From: Bacteroidales bacterium
GTDB lineage: Bacteria > Bacteroidota > Bacteroidia > Bacteroidales > UBA10428
Reading direction: 5' to 3'
Length of the DNA stretch: 64,000 nucleotides
NCBI GenBank assembly: GCA_016934395.1
Contig: JAFGSZ010000067.1
Location: 1-64,000 of the forward strand
Shown here: positions 35,892 through 44,731 of the stretch, piece by piece
How positions within the stretch are numbered: position 1 is the stretch's first letter
Layout: every line of letters starts with the position of its first letter
Program-made: the position numbers and the translations under genes
The notes under the pieces: model-generated
The model's input: only the letters and a program-made list of their open reading frames with translations
What the model was told of the DNA's origin: nothing
Databases searched by the model: none

Positions 35892-37436
35892 ATGCCGTTA
35901 AAAAGAAAAATTCAGGAACTTAAAAAAAGACGGGAAGAAGTTATTAAAGGTGGGGGCGACAAAGCCATTGAAAAGCAAATGGCTATGGGAAAAATGACTG
36001 CCCGTGAGCGAATAAGAATGCTCCTGGATGATAATTCATTTCAGGAATATGATTTATTTGTGGAACATGAAGCCCGCGACTTTGATATGGATAAAAAAGT
36101 GCTGCACGGTGATGGTGTTGTTATTGGAACAGGAACAATTTATGGCGAGTCGGTATGTGTGTTTGCTCAGGATTTTACAGTTGCCGGAGGATCGCTTGGC
36201 GCCATGCATGCCCGGAAGATTACAAAGATTATGGACCATGCACTTAAAATGAGGGTTCCCCTGATTGGTATTAATGATTCAGGTGGCGCCAGAATTCAGG
36301 AAGGTGTAAATTCACTCGCCGGATACGGAGAAATCTTCTTTAGAAATACAATATCCTCCGGTGTTATCCCTCAAATATCCGTTATTCTCGGACCCTGTGC
36401 CGGTGGCGCTGTATATTCACCGGCCCTTACTGATTTTGTATTTGTTGTAGAAAATATTTCTAAAATGTTTATTACCGGACCTGAGGTGATTAAAACTGTT
36501 CTTGGTGAAGAAATATCTATGGAAGACCTTGGCGGTGCCAGAGTTCACAGCGAAATTACCGGGAATGCTCATTTTTTTGCCGAAAGTGAAAAAGAATGTT
36601 TTGAGCAAATAAAAAAGCTGATGACATTTATCCCCCGGAGTAATGACAGTAAAGCTAAGGCGCTGGAACCCAAAAATCCGAAACCGGCATACAAAATTGA
36701 TAGGATCGTCCCCGGAGACCCAAAACAACCTTATGATGTAAGGGATGTAATTAAATCAATTGTGGATAATTCTGATTTTTTCGAAATCCAGGAAAACTGG
36801 GCAGGTAATGTTGTTATCGGATTTGGACGTATGCAGGGCGAAACCTGTGGATTTGTTTGTAACCAGCCCCTGGTTCTGGCAGGAGTACTTGATGTGGATT
36901 CAAGTGATAAAACTGCCCGGTTTATAAGGTATTGCGATGCTTTTAACATTCCTATAATTACATTGGTAGATTTGCCGGGCTATCTTCCGGGTATTGATCA
37001 GGAACATGCCGGGGTAATCCGCCATGGCGCAAAAATTCTGTATGCATATAGTGAAGCTACTGTTCCTAAATTAACCGTAATTCTCCGAAAAGCTTATGGA
37101 GGAGGATACATTGCCATGGGATCAAGACACCTGCGCGCTGATTTTGTATTTGCTTGGCCCGGCGCTGAAATTGCAGTAATGGGGCCCGAAGGTGCCGCCA
37201 ATATCATTTTCAGAAAAGAAATTATGGAAGCTGCCAACCCGGAAAAAATGAGAAAACAAAAAGTGGAAGAATATAAAGAACGATTTGCAAATCCATATGT
37301 TGCCGCAGCAAAAGGATATGTCGATTCTGTAATTGAACCTTCTGAAACCCGGAAAATTTTATTACACGCTATTGACGTTGCTAAAACCAAATCCGTTGGC
37401 GGACCGAAAAAAAAACACGGAGTACCCCCATTTTAA
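35892..37436 (+). CDS. acyl-CoA carboxylase carboxyltransferase (propionyl-CoA carboxylase beta / methylmalonyl-CoA decarboxylase alpha type)
   Basis: A 514-residue carboxyltransferase that moves CO2 between biotin and propionyl- or methylmalonyl-CoA. The first half contains AMGKMTARERI, FTVAGGSLGAMHARKI and GINDSGGARIQEGV (acyl-CoA site). The second contains LVDLPGYLPGIDQEHAGVIRHGAKILYA and RKAYGGGYIAMGSRHL (biotin site oxyanion residues). It is followed after 10 bp by a biotin carrier gene. No biotin carboxylase or membrane decarboxylase beta subunit gene is adjacent, so direction and partner complex remain open. Confidence 0.94.
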   Translation: MPLKRKIQELKKRREEVIKGGGDKAIEKQMAMGKMTARERIRMLLDDNSFQEYDLFVEHEARDFDMDKKVLHGDGVVIGTGTIYGESVCVFAQDFTVAGGSLGAMHARKITKIMDHALKMRVPLIGINDSGGARIQEGVNSLAGYGEIFFRNTISSGVIPQISVILGPCAGGAVYSPALTDFVFVVENISKMFITGPEVIKTVLGEEISMEDLGGARVHSEITGNAHFFAESEKECFEQIKKLMTFIPRSNDSKAKALEPKNPKPAYKIDRIVPGDPKQPYDVRDVIKSIVDNSDFFEIQENWAGNVVIGFGRMQGETCGFVCNQPLVLAGVLDVDSSDKTARFIRYCDAFNIPIITLVDLPGYLPGIDQEHAGVIRHGAKILYAYSEATVPKLTVILRKAYGGGYIAMGSRHLRADFVFAWPGAEIAVMGPEGAANIIFRKEIMEAANPEKMRKQKVEEYKERFANPYVAAAKGYVDSVIEPSETRKILLHAIDVAKTKSVGGPKKKHGVPPF

Positions 37437-37446
37437 ACTTAATTTT

Positions 37447-37824
37447 ATGGTAAAAGATAAAACTAAAAATAAAAGTAATTCTGACGATAATAGTAAAGAG
37501 GAGCTTTGCGGCAAAAAGATAAAGTGTAAGACCCTGATTATTCATGGAACAAAATACAAGACCACATTAACAAAAAAATACGAGAACAGGAAAAAGTGGG
37601 AAAAACCCGATGAGAAAAAAATTGTATCTTATATACCGGGTACCATTATTGAATTATTTGTTAAAGAAGGTCAAACTGTGAAAAAAGGAGATAAGCTGCT
37701 TATCCTTGAAGCAATGAAAATGCAAAATATAATTTATAATTCCTGTGATGGAGTTTTAAAATCTGTAAACATCAAGGTTGGCGAGCGTATACCAAAAAAT
37801 TTCTTGATGATCGAATATAAATAA
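37447..37824 (+). CDS. biotin carboxyl carrier protein
   Basis: A 125-residue protein starting at ATG 37447, MVKDKTKNK; the frame is open further upstream but only inside the preceding gene. The N-terminal 57 residues are very Lys-rich. Residues about 58-125 form a biotinyl domain with EAMKMQN; Lys91 is the biotinylation site, preceded by the hallmark VKEGQTVKKGD turn. It serves the carboxyltransferase encoded 10 bp upstream. The lysine-rich head, without the usual Pro/Ala linker, is odd. The gene ends 13 bp from the convergent ispE stop. Confidence 0.92.
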   Translation: MVKDKTKNKSNSDDNSKEELCGKKIKCKTLIIHGTKYKTTLTKKYENRKKWEKPDEKKIVSYIPGTIIELFVKEGQTVKKGDKLLILEAMKMQNIIYNSCDGVLKSVNIKVGERIPKNFLMIEYK

Positions 37825-37837
37825 TCTTTATTTACTA

Positions 37838-38668
37838 TTATTCAAGATTAAAATACCAGGAAGAATAGTTTTTAAATATACTCCTGAAATTAAATCCTGT
37901 TTCCCTGAAAATGCCATAAATAGCAGACCCGCTGCCTGACATGGATGCGTAAAGCGCGCCATTTTGATACAGCAGATCTTTAATTAATTTTAATTCAGGA
38001 TAATCCCGGAAAATTCCGGGTTCGAAATCATTTGTTATTACATGCTTCCATTCTTCGACTGGTGTTTCTGTTATTCTTTTTACCAATGGAATTTTGGGTA
38101 TTGCCGGTTTTATGGATGCATAAGCCTCAGCAGTGCCAATATGAAGATTTGGGAAAACCAACACAATACTACAGCCTGCAAGTGAAATAGGTGCAGGTAA
38201 TAATTTATCTCCTTTGTCTTTGGCAAAGGCAGGTTTGTTTTTAATAAAAAATGCACAATCACTTCCCAGTTTTGAAGCAAAATTTTCTAATTGTTTATCG
38301 GGTATTCCCAGCTTAAAAGTCTGGTTGAGTAATGTAAGCATAAACGCTCCATCTGCTGAACCTCCTCCTAAACCTGCACCAACCGGAATCACTTTATGCA
38401 AATGAATATTCAGCTCGGGCAGTGAATAATCTTTTTTTAGCAAATGATAGGCTTTCAGGCATAAATTATGGTCAGACGCACCGTTAATGTTTATACCCGT
38501 AATGTTTATCGCTGTTTTTTTGTCCCCGGGCTGTTCAACAATTTCCAATACATCACTTAAACCAACCGGATAAAATAAAGTTTCCAGATTATGAAATCCA
38601 TCATTGCGTTTTTCAATAATGTTTAATCCGATATTAATTTTTGCATTTGGAAACAATATCATATTCAT
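37838..38668 (-). CDS. ispE: 4-diphosphocytidyl-2-C-methyl-D-erythritol kinase
   Basis: GHMP kinase of the MEP isoprenoid pathway, phosphorylating CDP-methylerythritol. The 276-residue protein has NAKINIGLNIIEKRNDGFHNLET at the N-terminus, the ATP-binding VGAGLGGGSADGAFML at about 96-111, and GSDCAFF, followed by SGSGSAIYGIF near the C-terminus. All are standard for IspE. The organism therefore uses the MEP route. It is convergent with the biotin carrier gene and divergent from dnaB. Confidence 0.95.
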   Translation of the reverse strand: MNMILFPNAKINIGLNIIEKRNDGFHNLETLFYPVGLSDVLEIVEQPGDKKTAINITGININGASDHNLCLKAYHLLKKDYSLPELNIHLHKVIPVGAGLGGGSADGAFMLTLLNQTFKLGIPDKQLENFASKLGSDCAFFIKNKPAFAKDKGDKLLPAPISLAGCSIVLVFPNLHIGTAEAYASIKPAIPKIPLVKRITETPVEEWKHVITNDFEPGIFRDYPELKLIKDLLYQNGALYASMSGSGSAIYGIFRETGFNFRSIFKNYSSWYFNLE

Positions 38669-38812
38669 TAAAATTATTAACCAGGCTATTCTCCAAAGTA
38701 TTACAAAAAAATAAAATATTTATCAACAAATGTTCAAACATTTACTGTAAAAACTGTTTATAAAGAAACAGAAAAAAAACCAATTTAAAAAAAATCACTC
38801 TTTACATTTGTG

Positions 38813-38820
38813 AATACTAT
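38813..38820 (+). promoter_or_regulatory. Bacteroidota -7 promoter element of dnaB
   Basis: TACATTTG matches TAnnTTTG exactly and lies 48 bp ahead of the dnaB ATG in the divergent ispE/dnaB spacer. No convincing TTG -33 element was found. Confidence 0.4.
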
Positions 38821-38868
38821 TTTATCCGGAACAAAACACTTATTTCTTTATATTTCAACTTATTAGAT

Positions 38869-40404
38869 ATGGCCCAAAAGAAACCCGCACAATCCCCAAA
38901 ACTCGATCCGGTGAATCTTGAATTCGGAAAAATTCCACCTCAGGCTATTGAAATGGAAGAAGCTGTATTGGGTGCCGTGATGCTCGAAAAAGATGCGATT
39001 ATTGAAATTATCGACATATTAAAACCTGAAAGTTTTTACAAAGACGAACACCAGAAAATTTTTGGGGCCATTATGGATTTATCGATGAACGATAAAGCCA
39101 TTGACATATTAACTGTAACCGAAGAACTTCGAAAACGCAGTGAACTGGAAGAAATTGGCGGGCCGCTTTACATCACTCAATTAACCGGTAAAGTGGCTTC
39201 GGCGGCCCATGTCGAATTTCATGCCCGGATTGTGGCCCAGAAATTTATTCAAAGGGAATTAATACGTGTTGCCTCTGAAATTCAAAACCGTTCGTTTGAC
39301 GAGAGTATCGATGTAAACGATCTTCTCGATTTTTCTGAAGCTGAACTTTTTAATATTGCCCAGGGAAATATTAAAAAAGAAACAGCAAAAATGAATGTGC
39401 TCCTTAAAGAAGCCATCAGTCAGATTGAAGAAGCCAGCAAACGTGAAGATAACCTGAGCGGTGTGCCTTCGGGATACACCAAACTTGACCGGTTGACCGG
39501 AGGCTGGCAAAAATCAGACCTGGTTATTGTTGCCGCGCGTCCCTCAATGGGTAAAACCGCCCTGGTATTATCCATGGCCCGTAATATTGCCGTTGAACAT
39601 AAACGCCCGTTGGCTATATTTTCTCTTGAAATGTCGTCAATACAATTGGTAAACCGTTTAATTGTAAGTGAAACCGAACTTCCGTCCGATCGCATTCGAA
39701 ACGGTAAACTTGCCGATTACGAGTGGGAACAACTCGATTATAAAATCAAAAACTTTGAAGATGCCCCAATTTTTATCGATGACACTCCTGCTATTTCAAT
39801 ATTTGAATTGCGCGCGAAATGCCGGCGGCTTAAACGGCAGCACGATATTGAACTGATCATTATCGATTACCTGCAGCTGATGACCGGAACCCCGGACACA
39901 AAAGGTAACCGGGAGCAGGAAGTAAGTACCATATCGAGGTCGTTAAAAGGTATAGCTAAAGAACTTGATGTGCCGGTAATTGCCCTCTCACAGTTAAACC
40001 GTTCAGTTGAAGTCCGCTCGGGCAGTAAAAGGCCCCAGCTTTCAGATTTAAGGGAATCCGGTGCCATTGAGCAGGATGCCGATATGGTAATATTTATCCA
40101 CAGGCCTGAGAAATACGGATTTCTTGAAGATGAAGAAGGAAATTCTCTAAAAGGTATTGCTGAAATTATCCTGGCGAAACATCGTAACGGCCCTATCGGG
40201 GATGTCCATCTGCGATTCAGGGATGAATTTGCCAAATTTGTGGAACTTGACGATGAATTCCTTGCCCCCATTATGGGCGATGGAATGAATCTGCCCGGCG
40301 CTGTAACTTTTGGTTCAAAAATGAATGAGGGCAAGGATTCCCGTAGCTTTACCGAACGTGATTTTGACAGCAATAGTGATTTTAGCGAAGAAGTTCCGTT
40401 TTAG
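38869..40404 (+). CDS. dnaB: replicative DNA helicase
   Basis: Hexameric 5'-3' helicase of the replication fork. The 511-residue protein has an N-terminal collar domain (about 20-125; PPQAIEMEEAVLGAVML) and a RecA-like motor (about 190-470). The motor has Walker A ARPSMGKTAL, Walker B LIIIDYLQLMTG, the LSQLNRSVEVR motif and the Arg-finger region RESGAIEQDAD. There is no intein. An acidic tail ends in EEVPF, a composition common for DnaB C-termini. It is followed by an AT-rich accessory pair in the same direction. Confidence 0.97.
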   Translation: MAQKKPAQSPKLDPVNLEFGKIPPQAIEMEEAVLGAVMLEKDAIIEIIDILKPESFYKDEHQKIFGAIMDLSMNDKAIDILTVTEELRKRSELEEIGGPLYITQLTGKVASAAHVEFHARIVAQKFIQRELIRVASEIQNRSFDESIDVNDLLDFSEAELFNIAQGNIKKETAKMNVLLKEAISQIEEASKREDNLSGVPSGYTKLDRLTGGWQKSDLVIVAARPSMGKTALVLSMARNIAVEHKRPLAIFSLEMSSIQLVNRLIVSETELPSDRIRNGKLADYEWEQLDYKIKNFEDAPIFIDDTPAISIFELRAKCRRLKRQHDIELIIIDYLQLMTGTPDTKGNREQEVSTISRSLKGIAKELDVPVIALSQLNRSVEVRSGSKRPQLSDLRESGAIEQDADMVIFIHRPEKYGFLEDEEGNSLKGIAEIILAKHRNGPIGDVHLRFRDEFAKFVELDDEFLAPIMGDGMNLPGAVTFGSKMNEGKDSRSFTERDFDSNSDFSEEVPF

Positions 40405-40481
40405 GAAAAAATTTAAAAAAGTATTTCTAAACTTTACATTAAAAACATTTAACAATATATAAAGATAATATAATCTTATAT

Positions 40482-41066
40482 ATGAATTTGAGAAGTATTA
40501 GAGCCTCAAATATAATCTCAATATTAGCAATAATAATATCATTTTTTGGTGGTATACCTGGAAGTATTCAAAGTTTTAGGACAAAAACTAAACCAACTAT
40601 TGAATATATTACGATGCAAGCAGGTATGGCTTACTTAAACGACACAAATCATATAATTTCTTATACATTGATAATTTTTTCTATAGGTAATATTGGAAAA
40701 TATAATTTATCAAAGATGGGTAATCCAAAACTTGAATTTGATATTCTGAAAACGTGGTTTGAATTTGATATAGATTGGGTAAATAAATCCATTTATAATA
40801 ATATTGACCCTAATTTACAAAGATGGATAAGTGCATTTAACGTACTCGATTTTTATGCTAAGAATCCTGAAATTATTCCAGGCACAACAAGACAGTTTTT
40901 TCTTTTTGGGACAAATCAGAATATTAATATTAATCAATTATTACTAATAAATAATTGTAGAATTCGATTTAAAGATAGTTACGGAAAAGATCATTCCTTA
41001 GTATTTAAGGTAATTAAATCTGACATATCAGAAAAAGATTCAAATTTCATTTATGAAAAGAAATAA
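40482..41066 (+). CDS. membrane-anchored protein of unknown function, copy A of a tandem pair
   Basis: A 194-residue protein with one N-terminal membrane helix (about 10-30, ILAIIISFFGG) and a predicted outside beta-rich domain. I do not recognise a family. It is clearly related to the next protein: shared blocks are S-F/L-x-G-G near the helix, S-x-x-N-I-G-x-x-x-x-S in the middle, N-P-x-I-x-P-G-T (residues about 133-141) and D-S-Y-G-K (about 170). The coding sequence is far more AT-rich than its neighbours and rich in Asn, Ile and Lys, suggesting transfer. It ends inside the first codons of copy B (14-bp overlap). Confidence 0.75.
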   Translation: MNLRSIRASNIISILAIIISFFGGIPGSIQSFRTKTKPTIEYITMQAGMAYLNDTNHIISYTLIIFSIGNIGKYNLSKMGNPKLEFDILKTWFEFDIDWVNKSIYNNIDPNLQRWISAFNVLDFYAKNPEIIPGTTRQFFLFGTNQNININQLLLINNCRIRFKDSYGKDHSLVFKVIKSDISEKDSNFIYEKK

Positions 41067-41628
41067 AAGTAATTCGCAAAAATATGCAAATCAAATTGCA
41101 ATTATTGCATTATTGGTATCTCTGGTTGGGGGTTACTCAGGTGTGAAAAATATTTTATCACCCAGAATTAAATTACTTGTTACACCAAGAAGTATAATGT
41201 TTCTCGAGGCCAATAAGGTCGAAAATTTGAAAATTAAAAAGAGTGTAGCATTATTGTCATTTTCCATCTCAAATATTGGGCGACAACCTTTTTCACAATT
41301 AAAACCTCCACCAAAGGTGAAAATTTATATTGATAATAAAATTTATGATCTGAATGTTAACAGAGTTTCATCTGATATTTTTAAATTTATGAATAAAGAT
41401 ATATTGATGATTTATAATGGATTAGGAGCCATTGACTTTGGTATACAAAACCCCACTATAGATCCTGGTACAAGCAAAGATGTACTATTAGTAATTGAAT
41501 CATTTAAATTAAGTATAAAAGAGTTGGAAAAAACCGATAAAATTGAAATTAATGTAATAGATAGTTACGGTAAAATGCATAAATTTAATTTCATTGCAGA
41601 TCAATTCAAAGTCCTTTCGTTAGAATAA
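41053..41628 (+). CDS. membrane-anchored protein of unknown function, copy B of a tandem pair
   Basis: A 191-residue paralogue of the preceding protein. It has the same plan: a short basic start, one membrane helix at about 12-32 (IAIIALLVSLVGG), then a beta-rich domain with SISNIGRQPFSQL (about 76-88), NPTIDPGTSKD (about 137-147) and IDSYGKMHKF (about 172-181). The N-x-G-x-x-P/S pattern recalls immunoglobulin-like or CARDB-type beta-sandwiches, but this is only a visual resemblance. No catalytic motif was seen. The two genes overlap by 14 bp, implying coupled translation and perhaps a heteromeric complex. Confidence 0.75.
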   Translation: MKRNKSNSQKYANQIAIIALLVSLVGGYSGVKNILSPRIKLLVTPRSIMFLEANKVENLKIKKSVALLSFSISNIGRQPFSQLKPPPKVKIYIDNKIYDLNVNRVSSDIFKFMNKDILMIYNGLGAIDFGIQNPTIDPGTSKDVLLVIESFKLSIKELEKTDKIEINVIDSYGKMHKFNFIADQFKVLSLE

Positions 41629-41934
41629 AAATCTGTCTAATAAAATAACAAATCTGATGCGGTTTATAAAGGGGGACACTCTTTTTACTTTCACATATAC
41701 ATTATCCCTCTAAAAACACTCAATTAAAACTCATTTCTATATTAAATTTTACTTTATTAACTAATCTATTACCATATTCTTTATATTCCAGACGAAGCAC
41801 AGCGAAGTTCTGGAATCCAGGATTATAGATAATCAATAATCTGGATTCCGGAATTCCATTTCATTACATCCGGAAGGTTATTTTAAATGAATTAAACAAT
41901 AGGCACATACTAAAAATACAATTATTTACTTTTA
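41629..41934. other. 306-bp intergenic region with palindromic repeats
   Basis: No gene was found. The region separates the tandem unknown pair from a convergent HAD gene and contains the nested palindromes at 41785-41851. There is no strong T-tract hairpin, although the palindromes might act as transcription barriers. Confidence 0.55.
41785..41851. repeat. nested palindromic (REP-like) repeat
   Basis: Two interleaved inverted repeats: ATTCCAGA (41785-41792) pairs with TCTGGAAT (41809-41816), and CTGGAATCCAG (41810-41820) pairs, with one mismatch, with CTGGATTCCGG (41841-41851). The two share sequence, so the folds are mutually exclusive. The motif resembles intergenic REP-like elements found in many copies in some genomes; copy number cannot be judged from one window. 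Confidence 0.5.
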
Positions 41935-42627
41935 TTAAAGAATTTTCTTTAACTCCAACAACGTGTTTATTTCAAATGTAACCGAAAAATTATGATTTTC
42001 TCCATTGGGATTAAAATACACCTGATCAATCCCTGCTTTTTTAGCTCCTAAAATATCCACATCCAGATCATCGCCAATCATCAGGCTTTGCGATTTCCTG
42101 GCATGAACCGCTGAAAGGGAATGATTAAAAATTTCTGTCCGGGGTTTTTGAAATCCTATGCCGTCTGAAGTAAATACTTTTTTAAAAAATCCTGTCAATC
42201 CGCAATTATCCAGTTTTTGATGCTGCACTTCTTTAAATCCGTTGGTAATAATATAAAGGGAATAACGCTTGTGCAAATATTCAAGGATTTCAAGAGTATG
42301 GGGCACCATTATTGTTTTTGCCGGACTTAAAGCGATATATGAATCCCCGATTAATTGAACAAGCTGTTCATCGTATATGTTAAACTCAGCCAGCGTTTTC
42401 CTGAACCGTTCTGATCTTAAAAACTCTTTTTTTATCAATCCCTTCCTGTATTTCTCCCATAGTATTTCATTCCGGGCTGCATAGGTATCAACAAATAAAT
42501 CAAAATCAGAGATCACTGAATGTAAGGAATAGTTATTGAAAATCTCAGATAAGGCAGCCCGTGCATTGGCTTTAAAATCCCACAAGGTCCCGTCAAGGTC
42601 AAAAAAAAGATGTATATAATGCCCCAT
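41935..42627 (-). CDS. YjjG-family HAD nucleotidase/phosphatase
   Basis: A 230-residue HAD hydrolase with motif I LFFDLDGTLWDF (Asp10, Asp12), motif II in YIITNGFKEVQHQKL, motif III Lys in GFQKPRTEIF, and motif IV MIGDDLDVDILGAKKAG. The TLWDF and TNGF-x-x-V-Q motifs are characteristic of the YjjG/YfnB subfamily, which dephosphorylates non-canonical pyrimidine nucleotides as house-cleaning enzymes. It is convergent with the tandem unknown pair and divergent from the DUF5020 gene, 71 bp away. Confidence 0.9.
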   Translation of the reverse strand: MGHYIHLFFDLDGTLWDFKANARAALSEIFNNYSLHSVISDFDLFVDTYAARNEILWEKYRKGLIKKEFLRSERFRKTLAEFNIYDEQLVQLIGDSYIALSPAKTIMVPHTLEILEYLHKRYSLYIITNGFKEVQHQKLDNCGLTGFFKKVFTSDGIGFQKPRTEIFNHSLSAVHARKSQSLMIGDDLDVDILGAKKAGIDQVYFNPNGENHNFSVTFEINTLLELKKIL

Positions 42628-42698
42628 TATTCTTAAAAAATAGTGAAATTTAAAAATAGACTTTTATACTTTTACGGCCTCAAAAAAACAAATAAATT

Positions 42699-43397
42699 AT
42701 GAAAAGGAATTTGCTGCTTGGAGTTGGATTAATTGGGTGTTTTGCACTGGAAGCCCAGAACATTCAGTTACATTATGATTTTGGAAAAGACAGGAACTAT
42801 TTAACCTCAACGGTTGAAATGTTTAAACCCGACAAATTCGGATCGACATTCTTTTTTATCGATATGGATTATGATGTAAATAAAGTAAAAGGAGTAAGCA
42901 TGGCCTATTGGGAAATTGCGCGCGATTTAAAATTCTGGGAGGCGCCTTTTGCATGGCATGCAGAGTACAATGGAGGCTTTGGCCAGTTTTATACTCCCAC
43001 AGCCAATCAGGCCTATACAATTAATGATTCCTGGTTAACCGGAGCAACCTATACCTGGAACAATGCAGATTTTTCAAAAGGATTCGCGGTTCAGGCTTTA
43101 TATAAATATATTAGGGATAAACACGATTTATCATTTCAATTAACAGGAATCTGGTACCTGCATATGCTGGATCACAAAATTTCCTTCGCGGGTTTTGCCG
43201 ATTTCTGGCGCGAGGATATGGATTTTAATTTTGACGGGGAACGTGATACCAAATTTATTTTTCTTGCTGAACCCCAGATATGGTATAATTTTAATGTACA
43301 CTTTTCTTTGGGAAGTGAAATTGAACTGGCCAATAATTTTGGAACTGTAAAAGGATTTAAAATTTGCCCTACCCTGGGCGTGAAATATGAATTTTAA
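42699..43397 (+). CDS. DUF5020 / Tsx-like outer-membrane channel protein
   Basis: A 232-residue exported protein: signal peptide at 1-19 (GVGLIGCFALEAQ), then a beta-barrel of about twelve alternating strands ending in VKYEF with a C-terminal Phe. LHYDFGKDRNYLTSTVEMFKPD and TFFFIDMDYD are signatures of the DUF5020 family, which is related to the nucleoside channel Tsx. A purine permease gene follows after 41 bp, so the pair could carry nucleosides or nucleobases across outer and inner membranes in sequence. A near-consensus -7 element (TACTTTTA) lies about 25 bp before the ATG. Confidence 0.87.
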   Translation: MKRNLLLGVGLIGCFALEAQNIQLHYDFGKDRNYLTSTVEMFKPDKFGSTFFFIDMDYDVNKVKGVSMAYWEIARDLKFWEAPFAWHAEYNGGFGQFYTPTANQAYTINDSWLTGATYTWNNADFSKGFAVQALYKYIRDKHDLSFQLTGIWYLHMLDHKISFAGFADFWREDMDFNFDGERDTKFIFLAEPQIWYNFNVHFSLGSEIELANNFGTVKGFKICPTLGVKYEF

Positions 43398-43438
43398 TGA
43401 AAACTAATAACTTTAAAAGTTAACCACAAATATTAATT

Positions 43439-44731
43439 ATGCTAGAAAAAATATTCCAACTAAAGAGAAACGGCACAAATGTAAGGACTGAAATTATTGC
43501 CGGTCTCACTACCTTTATGACCATGGCTTATATACTTGCTGTAAATCCCTCCATACTTAGTAATACAGGTATGGACAAAGGCGCTCTTTTTACGGCAACA
43601 GCGTTGGCATCACTTATCGGAACACTGGTGATGGCTCTTTGGGCGCGGTTACCTTTTGCCCTGGCTCCCGGAATGGGTTTAAATGCATTTTTTGCATTTA
43701 CGGTGGTACTGGGTATGGGATATAGCTGGCAGATGGCTTTAACCGCTGTATTTATTGAAGGTCTGATTTTTATACTGCTTACTGCTTTTAATATTCGCGA
43801 AGCCATTGTTAATGCCATTCCCTTACCCATAAAACACGCCATATCCGTTGGGATCGGTTTGTTTATTGCGTTTATCGGATTACAAAATGCAGGGATAATT
43901 GTAAACAATGAGGCAACGCTGGTAACCCTGGGTAATATGGCTGATCACAGGGTTTGGATCGCCCTCACCGGATTGATCATCAGTGGTGTTCTATTAATAA
44001 TACGGGTTAAAGGAGCTTTACTTATTGGTATAATTGCAGCAGCTTTTATAGGTATACCATTAGGGATTACACATTTGCCCGAAGGATCTTTTATTAGCGC
44101 CCCGCCTTCTCTCAGCCCGATTTTTTTGAAATTTGAATTTTCAAAAATTTTCACACTGAATATGCTGATGGTTATATTTATATTTTTATTCGTGGATATG
44201 TTCGATACCGTGGGAACACTCGTGGGCGTTTCATCCAAAGCCGGTTTTCTTGATAATAAAGGACGAATTCCAAGAGTGAAACAGGCGCTGTTTGCCGATG
44301 CCATTGCAACAACTGTGGGCGCTGTTCTTGGAACCAGCACCACTACAACCTATGTAGAAAGCGCTTCAGGAGTTGCCGAGGGAGGACGTACCGGAATGAC
44401 TGCCCTTGTGGTAGCCCTGTTTTTTGCCCTGGCATTATTATTATCTCCGGTATTTATTATGATTCCCGGGGCTGCTACAGCGCCGGCTCTAATACTGGTA
44501 GGATTATTTATGATGTCGCCAATTAAAAAAGTAAATCTCGAAGATTTTACCGAATCCATTCCCGCATTTCTGACTATTATTATGATGCCGCTGGCATATA
44601 GTATTTCTGAAGGTATTGTTTTTGGAACACTAAGCTTTGTAATTCTTAAAACATTAACAGGAAAACTAAAAGAGGTTACCTGGATGATGTATGTGCTTGC
44701 CGCATTTTTTATACTGAAATTTATTCTTTAA
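43439..44731 (+). CDS. NCS2/AzgA-like purine nucleobase permease
   Basis: A 430-residue inner-membrane permease with about twelve to fourteen hydrophobic segments. RTEIIAGLTTFMTMAYILAVNPSIL at the N-terminus, ALAPGMGLNAFFAFTVV, VSVGIGLFIAFIGLQNAGI, the FVDMFDTVGTLVGV motif in TM8 and TSTTTTYVESASGVAEGGRTG in TM10 are hallmarks of the AzgA branch (adenine, guanine, hypoxanthine uptake by proton symport). It follows the DUF5020 gene and its end overlaps the convergent aminopeptidase gene by 11 bp. Confidence 0.94.
   Translation: MLEKIFQLKRNGTNVRTEIIAGLTTFMTMAYILAVNPSILSNTGMDKGALFTATALASLIGTLVMALWARLPFALAPGMGLNAFFAFTVVLGMGYSWQMALTAVFIEGLIFILLTAFNIREAIVNAIPLPIKHAISVGIGLFIAFIGLQNAGIIVNNEATLVTLGNMADHRVWIALTGLIISGVLLIIRVKGALLIGIIAAAFIGIPLGITHLPEGSFISAPPSLSPIFLKFEFSKIFTLNMLMVIFIFLFVDMFDTVGTLVGVSSKAGFLDNKGRIPRVKQALFADAIATTVGAVLGTSTTTTYVESASGVAEGGRTGMTALVVALFFALALLLSPVFIMIPGAATAPALILVGLFMMSPIKKVNLEDFTESIPAFLTIIMMPLAYSISEGIVFGTLSFVILKTLTGKLKEVTWMMYVLAAFFILKFIL

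Noticed and set aside
39867-40373. Long open frame on the minus strand inside dnaB
   Set aside because: It is opposite the conserved helicase motor and its translation shows no motif; it is explained by codon bias of dnaB.
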